This document shows, one piece after another, positions 55,644 to 64,000 of a DNA stretch of 64,000 nucleotides. The position numbers and the translations under genes are program-made. The first letter of the stretch is position 1; each line of letters starts with the position of its first letter. The notes beneath the pieces are model-generated. The model was given only the letters and a program-made list of their open reading frames with translations. It was not told the origin of the DNA and did no database searches. Origin of the DNA: Callorhinus ursinus (taxonomy: Eukaryota; Chordata; Mammalia; Carnivora; Otariidae); the NCBI RefSeq assembly GCF_003265705.1, contig NW_020312904.1, positions 6,763,714 through 6,827,713 on the forward strand. The letters are read 5' to 3'.

Positions 55644-55795
55644 CAGAAGCCTGGAAGGGTCATCTCAGAGAGCTTCCAACAGCATTCAGANNNNNNNNNN
55701 AACAGCATTCAGAAGCCTGGAAGGGTCATCTCAGAGAGCTTCCAACAACATTCAGAAGCCTGGAAGGGTCATCTCAGAGAGCTTCCAACAACATT
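55644..55795. repeat. 43-bp minisatellite with assembly gap
   Basis: At least three copies of a unit beginning CAGAAGCCTGGAAGGGTCAT (55644, 55710 and 55753) with AGCATT/ACATT variants. Ten N at 55691-55700 interrupt it, so copy number is unknown. Confidence 0.9.
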
Positions 55796-57936
55796 TCTCT
55801 GGGGGCAGGGACGGGACAGGAGAGGAAGATGTGGGGCTGGGATAAGGAGGGACAAGCGCTGTGGACCAGGGAGATTTTGCCCCTGGGGGTCATCTAGTAA
55901 TGTCTAGAGACTGCTACTAGCATCTGGTGGGCAGAAGCTAAGAATGCTATGGATATCCTACAACACACAGGACAGCCATCCTTACATACACAACAAAGAA
56001 TTATCTGGCCCTAAATGTAAATAGTGCCACTGTTGAAAACCCCTGCCTCTGAGGATATAGGGGAGCTCCCAGACTCTCCAGGGGCGCCTCAGATTGGACT
56101 TGGAAGCTCAGCAAACGGGAACGGTATCCAAGAAGATGCTGAAAACACCACTGAAGACATCACTGTCGCCACCACTGGGCACCCCTGGTGTTGGTCTAGT
56201 CTGGTCACTAGAACCGCCCCCATCCCCTGCCCCACTGCTACCTCTGGTCCCAGCAGCCACTACCTCTACCAGCGCAACTCCCGCACAGGCTGGTACATCT
56301 GGTTGATGGCACAGGGCTCACAGGACTGAATCCTGGCTGCAAGGAAGCTTGACAAACAAGTGCCCTCGGGCCGTTACACCTCCTGCTGAGGAAGTGGGAA
56401 AACTGCCTGCAGTAAGACGTAAGACAGAGTTCCAGGATCTAATAACCACATCAATGGCATCAAAGGGAAGGAGAGAGTGAGAGCAGAGCGGTTCTGTTTC
56501 TTTCTATGAAGGTGTCAGATGGGAAAACTTGGGCCCATTTGAGGATGGAGAGGAAGGAATCAACCAAGATGGAGAGGCTGAAGGTGTAGAAGGAAGAGCC
56601 TAGGAGGAGAGAGGAGCCAGATGGGACAGAGATGAAGATGCGTTCAGATTGGGCCCCTCTCTTCGGTTGTGCACACAGGGATGCTCAGCAAACCTAAAGG
56701 ATGATAGAAGAACCATCAGAGAAGGGCATCTGTCACTGAGAAGCAGGCCCCAGCCTCTCAGAGAAGCAGTTTAGGGCTGGGCAGAGGGTTCAGACATTAT
56801 CAGATTCATTTTGTCAATGAAGCCACGGCACAGGGAAGGGCTGGGCCAGAGTCACTCAGCAAGTCTGAGGGGCTGAGACAAGACTCCCGTCTCTCTTGGA
56901 CTCTGTCAGTACGGGGGGCTGCAGGGTTCTGGGATGGTCAGATGTCTCTCCCCTTTTAAGACACAGACCTAGCTTGGCAAGGTCAAAGAGACTGAACTGG
57001 AATTCCCACCGCAGCCCCTCCCTCCCCTGCCTGGGAGGGACACGATTAAAGGGTAGCTGCCCATGCAGGGCCTAATTCCCTTGCAGCTTCCCTGCTCTGT
57101 GGCCCCTGGTCTCTGCCATGGGGAGCGCTCTGACCAGTCCAGCTTGGGGCAGCCCTGCCATTACAAAGCACAGCCTCCTGCAGAGCTAGAGCCTATCCCC
57201 TACCCACAGGCCAAGGGTCTCCTGGGGTTGCCAGAGATGACACATTGATTCCATCCTGCACCTGTTCAGGGACTATCCCCAATATCCGATGGGACAGAGA
57301 TCATGCTGCTCTACGGTCTTTGGGTGAACACCTTTGGACGCTCCTTCATGAAGGACAGTGCGAAGAAAGGACTAGGAGACCTAAGCCAAGGCCCTGCTTC
57401 ACTGCCTTGCCAGGCCCCTGCCCCATGAAAGGGCTCACAGCTCCCTGGGGCCCAAACCGGCCTCCATTAGCCCAGAGGGTTTGCTGGCTTTTACTGTGTC
57501 TTTGCAGGGCGCTGGGACCTGTGCTGGGCAGCTCAGTGCCACAGTGGGGCCAGCAGCAGGCACGGCACTTCCACAAGTGGCTCAGAGCCCAATTCTGCTC
57601 CCTCCTCATGAAGGGCAGCAGCCAGCTAGCCAGCAGTCCTAACCCAAAGGGAGAGTCCAGCCTGGGATCCTTCCAGCCTCGCCCAGCATCTCGACATGGT
57701 TTGATCTGCAGCATGGCATCCTCTGAAGACGCCCTTGGCGCCCTCTCCAGGGAGGACCCTGGAAGCAAATTCAGTCCTCTGTGGCCCAGTCACTTCTGTT
57801 TCGGCGCAGAGCCGGCTCCAGGGGGCTGAGGCCACTTCCCCTTTCACAGGGGCCAGCTCTCACCACCAGTCGATGCCTCCGCCTCTTCCTCCAGACTTGT
57901 CTCCTCCTGGCCCCTTGAGCCCTGGGCTGTTCCCAG
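55796..57936 (-). other. CCDC134: Intergenic and probable CCDC134 3' UTR
   Basis: The part next to 57937 must include the CCDC134 3' UTR, but its end is not visible. A MIR fragment lies near 56790-56900. No other gene was recognised. Confidence 0.55.
56790..56905 (-). repeat. MIR fragment
   Basis: 'CAATGAAGCCACGGCACAGG' then 'GAGTCACTCAGCAAGTCTGA' resembles the antisense MIR core. Confidence 0.5.
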
Positions 57937-58158
<222 letters not shown>

Positions 58159-58919
58159 CTAGACACAGGCCCTGCCCTCAGGGAGCCCGCAGACAAGATG
58201 GTTCAGTGAGCCTGGGGGAAGCGGCTTAGAGGGTCCTGAAAGATAGCCAGGAGCTCGCCAAGCAAACAGGGTGAGGGAAGAAAAGGACATTCCAGGCAGA
58301 GGGGCACGTGCTGGGGTGTGAACCTGCATGGGGCTCCTCCTCTCAGGGTGAGGGGGCTGAGTGCCCAAGACAGCCATAGACAGCCGCCCCCCCACCTGTG
58401 CCACACCCCTGAGGAGGGGAGGGCAGCCAGAGAGCACAAGAGACCACAGGCATCCCGTGGCTTGCAAACAAGCCGCAGATAAGCCCAGGCAACGGAGTAC
58501 ACCCACAGGAAGCAGTGGGTCAGAGGTCAAACTGGCAGAACCTGAAAAAGAGGTGGAAAAGAAGACGGTAGGGCCCAGGCTCATGGCTTCCACGGTGCAT
58601 GGATGGTGGTCCTGGTGAGGAGACAGGAGCACAGGGCGAGCCAGGGTGGGAGGAGGAGGACTTCGGTGGAGGCATTCCTCAACTGCAATCCCCAGGGCTT
58701 CTGCTGTCTGCAGACTGGCTCATCTAAACCCTGGCTTCTGTTAGGAGCCGATGTCAGTTACCGCTCAAATCTGCATCTCCGTATCTAAATGCCGCCAGAT
58801 GTCCCAAACAAGCCCCAGACTTGGCACGGCTCCATCTCCCCAAACCCCAGTCCTTTTCCAGTGTCCCTGTCCTTGCGAACAGCAGGGCTCCACACCCCCA
58901 CCTCTCTCCTTCCACAGGA

Positions 58920-59575
58920 GTCCTTGGCCAAGGCCTGGCCCAGTGTAACTCCTAAGTCTCTCTCAAATTCATCTACTTCTCTCCATCTCTCCTATCGCTA
59001 ACCCCATCACCACCTCCACCTCCCTCACCATGACTCTCGGGGCCTTCCAAGGCTCTCTGCACCCACTTGGGTCCCTCTCGAGCCATTCTCCTCACTGCAG
59101 TTAGTTCTTTTCAAAAATGCAAATCTGACCATGACACACTCCTGCTTAAACCCTTCTGTGACTCTGCATTACTTTCAGGATCAAGTTCCACATGCCGCCT
59201 CTGCAGGCCCCCATTGCCCACCGCTTTGCTCCTCCCTCACACTCCCCGCTTCGGGTTCTCGGATTCCCTTGTTGCTCCCACTTCCAGGCCTCCGCAGGTG
59301 CTGTGGTCCAGGCCCAGAATGCTCTTTCCAGCCCCTGCGCCCTTAGCCACGTTAGTTCCACCCTCAGGGATCTGCCCGGATTCCTGGCTGGGGCTGGGGC
59401 TAGCCCCTCCCTCATGATCACATGCTTCGTGCCTGTCGCCCCCACTGAAGAGCACTCTCTGAGGACGGGAGGATCATGTCAGGTGTTGCTCACTGTGCCA
59501 TCACTCCCTAGCACAGGACCTGCCTGGCTTATAGACGGCACGCAGTATGTATTTTGTAAATGAACGAATGAATCA
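58920..59575 (-). repeat. L2 fragment
   Basis: 'TTTTCAAAAATGCAAATCTG', 'ACCATGACACACTCCTGCTT' and 'AATGAACGAATGAATCATG' are antisense L2 landmarks in order. Confidence 0.65.
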
Positions 59576-60499
59576 TGTTAGAATATGAAATGCTGTTAAC
59601 AGTACCCCAAACTCAGGTTAACTATGCTGTGAAAGATGCCCATCTTATTTGTTCTTAGGGCAAATGTGACAAATGTTTCATCAAGGTAGACATTAAAAAC
59701 AAACTAGAAGTTCTACCTTGTGGAGCAATCTACCTGCCATGTTAGATTGAACTATGGGACAGGAAGATGGGGTGAAATCAGAGAAGTGTGGCCCAGAAAG
59801 GGTAGGTGATATGCTTAGGTCATACAGCAAGTGGGAGGTACAACTGGGACTAACCCCCAGGCCTTCCACCTCCCCGGCCAGTGTCCCCCCCTACCACACT
59901 CTGCCTCCTGTGTCTATGAGTTAACGCTGATCCTCTTGGGAGGGATGAGCAGCTGGGAGCTGGAAGCACACCCCCACCCCCACCCCCAACCCCCGGTCAC
60001 AGAGGATCCCAGACCCTGTGGCTCTGGCTGGGGTAGAGCAAGTCAAGAGATCTGGGCCCTCCAACCCCAGCTGGCTCAGCCTCACCAGGAAAGCCCAAAC
60101 CTGGCTCAGTCAGAAGAAAAACACTGCCTTTCCTTTTCCCAGACCCCTTCCCGACAAGGCCTAACTAATGCCTACTTGAAATTCCTGATGCTAACCTCAA
60201 GCAGGCCCTTCATGCGGCCTGGCAATCCAGGATGTCTCCCTGGCCGCTCACTCAGCCGTTCTCCTAGACACACCTTCTCGAGCCCCCAACCCTGCTCCAC
60301 TCCTTCCCCACAAACCACTGCAGAGGACAGAAGCACTCACAAGACAACTTCCACAAGCTCTCACCTCCACACCCGCCACCCCAGCTGCTTCTGTGCCCAA
60401 GCTGCTCTTGGAGGCAAGGCCGACCCTTCCCCTGGGCGCCAGCAACTCCCCCCTGCCTTACTTGCTCAGGGATGAAGCCCTCGCGCCCCTGCACCATCA

Positions 60500-61920
60500 A
60501 TTCTTCCTCCCTACTGCGCTGTCCCCACCAACATGCTGAGTCTCTCCCACCTGATGAAAATCTCCCCCTCCAGCTATTCTCCCACTGGTCTGTTCCCCTT
60601 GAAAGGAAGGCTCTTCAAAGGTAGTCTGCACTTGCTGTGCCCATTTCCTTGCCTCTTATTCTCTTGAAATCCGATCTTTGTCCCCACTGCTCCACCAAAA
60701 CAGCTTCTACTAGGATCTCTGATGGCCACTGTCCATGTTCCTAAATCCAGTGGCCGGTTCTTAGGCCTCATGCTCCTCAGCCAACCAGCAGATTCTACAA
60801 GTCGCTCATTCCCTCTTTGCTACGCTTTCCTCACAGGGTCTCTGGGAAACGATCCTCTCCTGCGTTTCTACTCTCTCACTGACTGTCACTCTGGGACTTC
60901 TTTGCTGGTTCCTCCCCATCCTCCCTCCTCTACCCGCAGGCACATCCTAGACCTCAGCCCTCTGGGCAGTGCTCTATCTGCCCTGCGGTGATGGGACGGA
61001 ACCTGTGCCCTGGCTCTGCGTTCCTTCTTTCACAGGCATGACTCGTATTTGCAGCCGCAGCTTCAACCTCAAATCTAGAGTCATATTTCCAATTGCCTCC
61101 TTGACATCTTCATTCAGATGCTCGCCAGGTCCAGAAACAAAGTTTTGATCTCCAATCCAGGCCTCAACCTGGCCCCACCCACAGTATGTGCCCATTTTAG
61201 AAAACGGCAGCCCAGTCCCATTCTTCCGTGTGTGCAGGCCAAAGTCTTCTACTCCTTCCTAATGAGTCTCTCATGCCACATCTGCTTCCTTAGCTAATCT
61301 TACTGGCTCTACCTTCTGAACAACCGGAAGCTCACCATCCTCACTGTTGTCACCCTGGTTTAAGCCACCATGAACTCCCATATGGACAAGCACAGTAGCC
61401 TCCTCGTCAGTGTCCCTGTTTCCCACCCTGGTCCCCTAAACTACCCTCCACCCAACAGCCAGGCTGATCCTTTAAAGGGGGTAGTCAGAGCCCATCACCC
61501 TGCTCTCTATGCGTCTCAGAGTAAATGCCAAAGCCCCGAGAAGAGCCCCCCCAAGGCTCTTGTGATCTGGCCTACTCTGACCTTATCTTTTCCCAGCCTC
61601 CCTTCCCCCAAATATGCTTCCAATTCCAGGCCTTTGCACTTGCTGCTCCTTCAGCTGGGAATGTTCTTCCCCCAGATACACGGCTGGCTCCCTCACCTTG
61701 TTCAGGTCTTTTCAATAAGACCTTCTGTGTCTGAGTCACATGAAGTAGCAACTGCACCTCCACCTAATCCCCGAATCCTTCACCACATTCCCCTGCTGTT
61801 TTTCACCACCTACCATATTGTATGTGTTTTACTGACTATCTCCCAGGAGAGCAGGGCTAGTCTGCTTCTCTCATGGCTGGGATTTAGTAGATGCTCACTG
61901 AATGATAAATAAATGCATGT
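60500..61920 (-). repeat. L2 fragments
   Basis: 'AGGCTGATCCTTTAAAGGGG', 'GGCCTTTGCACTTGCTGCTC', 'AGCTGGGAATGTTCTTCCCC' and 'GATGCTCACTGAATGATAAA' are strong antisense L2 landmarks in the 3' half (61440-61915). The 5' half is weaker. Confidence 0.65.
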
Positions 61921-62879
61921 GCTATGCCTCTGAGCCTTTGTGCAACTAGTCCCTCTGCCTGGAAGGTTTTCCCCAAGATGGTGCCCCGGGCAAGTCTAAC
62001 TTATCCCAGAGCCTCCACCACCCACCTGCTGCGGCAGGGTCAGGTTCCCTGCCAGGGGTTCTACGGCTCACCATACTCACACTCCCCTCTTCCCCTGGTA
62101 CAGTGATCACGCTAGATCAGGACTGTTTCCCTGTTGCCTTCCCCAACAGACTGTAAGCATATGAAGGGCAGGGGGAGGGCCAGCTCCCTCTGGATGGGGG
62201 CAGTGGCCAGCATACAGCCTGATACAAGTTCGTTCTAGTGATGGGTACATAAGCAGTAGGAGAGGACTCCCAGAGCACTCCCTGTTGTGGAGAGTGCATG
62301 CGGGGAGCTGAGTAAACCTGAACTACTGCTGGTGGGACAGGTCCACACTGGAGGCCAAACAGTGAGTCAAATCTTTAGACTGTCCCCAGCCAATGAGAAG
62401 TAAGGCAAGGATGTTGCTGTTATGGTTATTTCCAAGCAGAGCACACTAGGACAAAATCAAACTAAATCTATCCTAGAACCCATTCTCTCTGGTGCATGCT
62501 CTCACCCTCCTCCTGTGTCAGAGGCATTCATGACCTACAGGGCAAGGAGAGCCAGCGTCACAGCAATAAAGCATCTCGGTGGGGGCCCCTCGCCGGGAAA
62601 GGCAATCTGCCATGGCCTTAAGTGTCCTTGCATATTCTTGCTGGGTATGCCCTGACTGCTCTTATACTGGCCATTTATCAGGGTTGCAATGGAAGCAAGC
62701 AACCTCGAGGGATGTTATGTGATGGTGTGACAGTAACCCTAGGAGGGAAACCCACATCTCCCATTCTGCTGCCTGAAGCAAAGCCACTGGTTCAAGGGAG
62801 CCCTTGATTCAGAGGTTCCCCTAAATACTCACGCCTGGTCCACTGATTGTTCACCTAAATTAAGAGCTAATGATGCTGT

Positions 62880-63420
62880 CCAGAAGAGTTAACATGGCCA
62901 GACTGACTGCTATCCTTTGAAAGACCTGCTTCTAAGGTTGGATCTTGGCTGGTGTCTGGAAATTTGGATTTGGGGAGGGCTCCCACCACCCTAAGTACTG
63001 AGTGGCTCACTGAGCCTAAACTTTGCAAACAATGTGGTTTATGCTGAACACCTGCTTTTCTCCTGGGGGTCTGGAATTCTGGTATGCACTGGGCAGAGGG
63101 TGCTTAAGTGACCAGCTCCCAATAAAAACTCTAGGCACTGAGTCTTTAATGAGCCTCCCTGACAGACAGCTTCTCACAGGTCACATCTTATTGCTGGGGG
63201 AATGAAGTATGTTCCTGGGGGACTCCACTGGGAGAGACTCGTGGAGGCTTGCACCTGGTTTCCCTCAAACTTCACCCCATGAGCCTTTTCCCTTCCTGAT
63301 TTTGCATTGTATCCTTTCGCTGTAATAAATTACAGCCATGAGCACTATACACTCAGTCCTCATCAAACCTGGGGACGCTTTTGGGAACCCTGGACACTGG
63401 TGTTTATTGGCGGCAGCAGC
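62880..63420 (+). repeat. Ancient LTR-like copy
   Basis: 'CCCAATAAAAACTCTAGGCA', 'GACTCCACTGGGAGAGAC', 'CTTTCGCTGTAATAAATTAC' and 'CATGAGCACTATACACTCAG' resemble an old mammalian LTR with its polyadenylation signal. Family and exact ends unresolved. Confidence 0.45.
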
Positions 63421-64000
63421 CATCCAGCCCCAGTGACAATGCTGGAAGACTAACTGCCATCAAGGCCAGTAAGATAATGATCTGAATTAGAAGCCACACC
63501 ACCCTTGCCTAGATAATATTCTTAACACCATGCACATTATATTTCTACGGACTGTCATCAGCTCTTAGCCATCTGGCCTGCTGCTCAAAAGACTACAGAC
63601 CGGCAGATCAAAGACAACCATTCTTCTCTGGGGCCACAAACTATGGAAACAAACTGGTTGAGAGTTTAACAGTCCAGGTCACTATGATGCTTTGATGCCC
63701 ATCATAAGGCCCATTCTCTGATGAGACCAACCAGAATCAAAACACTGATCAAGACTACACTGCCCAGTTAACTGGCACTGCCACCTAAATGCATCATTGC
63801 CCTAGATGTGGCAACATACCTGCCACCATGGATGGGCACAGAGCAGAGGACTCCGTTATTTCTGGCTTGACTGCCTAGAGTCCCTGTTGGTTGGGATGGT
63901 ATGACCTGAGATCATTAGGATAATGACCACTTGATTGAATATGCTCCCTCCAAGTCTCCCTACAGTGGCCCATGGGACCCAAGATGGAAGATACAATGTG

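Noticed and set aside
57245..57829. 194-codon plus-strand ORF opposite the CCDC134 3' end
   Set aside because: No domain, no splice or promoter context, and it overlaps the probable CCDC134 3' UTR on the other strand.

Overview
The window is nuclear DNA from a caniform carnivore. Its most frequent interspersed repeat is the tRNA-Lys-derived Can-SINE (head near GGGGCGCCTGGGTGGCTCAG, AATAAA-rich tail). The subtype looks like that of bears, mustelids or seals rather than the dog SINEC_Cf form. This placement rests on remembered consensus sequences and was not searched.

The main gene is SREBF2 (SREBP-2, master activator of cholesterol synthesis and uptake), on the minus strand. Eleven exons were placed at base resolution: 52403-52490, 19681-20097, 18544-18725, 17725-17871, 16069-16290, 14943-15057, 14545-14726, 12468-12660, 11647-11828, 9258-9543 and 6215-6384. 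Together they give 2,184 nt, or exactly 728 codons in one open frame, all with GT/AG splice sites. They cover the activation domain, the bHLH-leucine zipper, both membrane helices with the S2P and S1P cleavage sites, and the first part of the SCAP-binding regulatory domain. The rest of the gene lies beyond position 1. The start sits in a CpG island. About 280 bp upstream of the ATG is an exact 10-bp sterol regulatory element followed by an inverted CCAAT box, the pair known to make SREBF2 autoregulated.

Upstream, at 57937-58062 on the same strand, is the last coding exon of CCDC134, ending in an ER-retention-like QSEL. The order CCDC134 then SREBF2 matches my memory of the human chromosome 22 arrangement.

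All other sequence is intronic or intergenic and rich in repeats. Intron 1 (32.3 kb) holds a complete but decayed class I endogenous retrovirus (35294-43229) antisense to SREBF2. It has paired LTRs, a 4-bp target duplication, a primer-binding-site-like sequence, a polypurine tract and gag/pol/env remnants, and it carries four nested Can-SINEs. Intron 1 also holds a near-identical 230-bp inverted repeat with an 800-bp spacer (49141-50403). At least 24 Can-SINE copies are listed, with L1, L2, MIR and hAT fragments. A 10-N assembly gap at 55691-55700 falls inside a 43-bp tandem repeat.

I found no prokaryote-type system, CRISPR array or unknown multi-gene cassette. The most unusual items are the ERV with its asymmetric LTRs, the long inverted repeat, two possible upstream ORFs in the SREBF2 leader, and a 9-bp tandem repeat inside coding exon 10.
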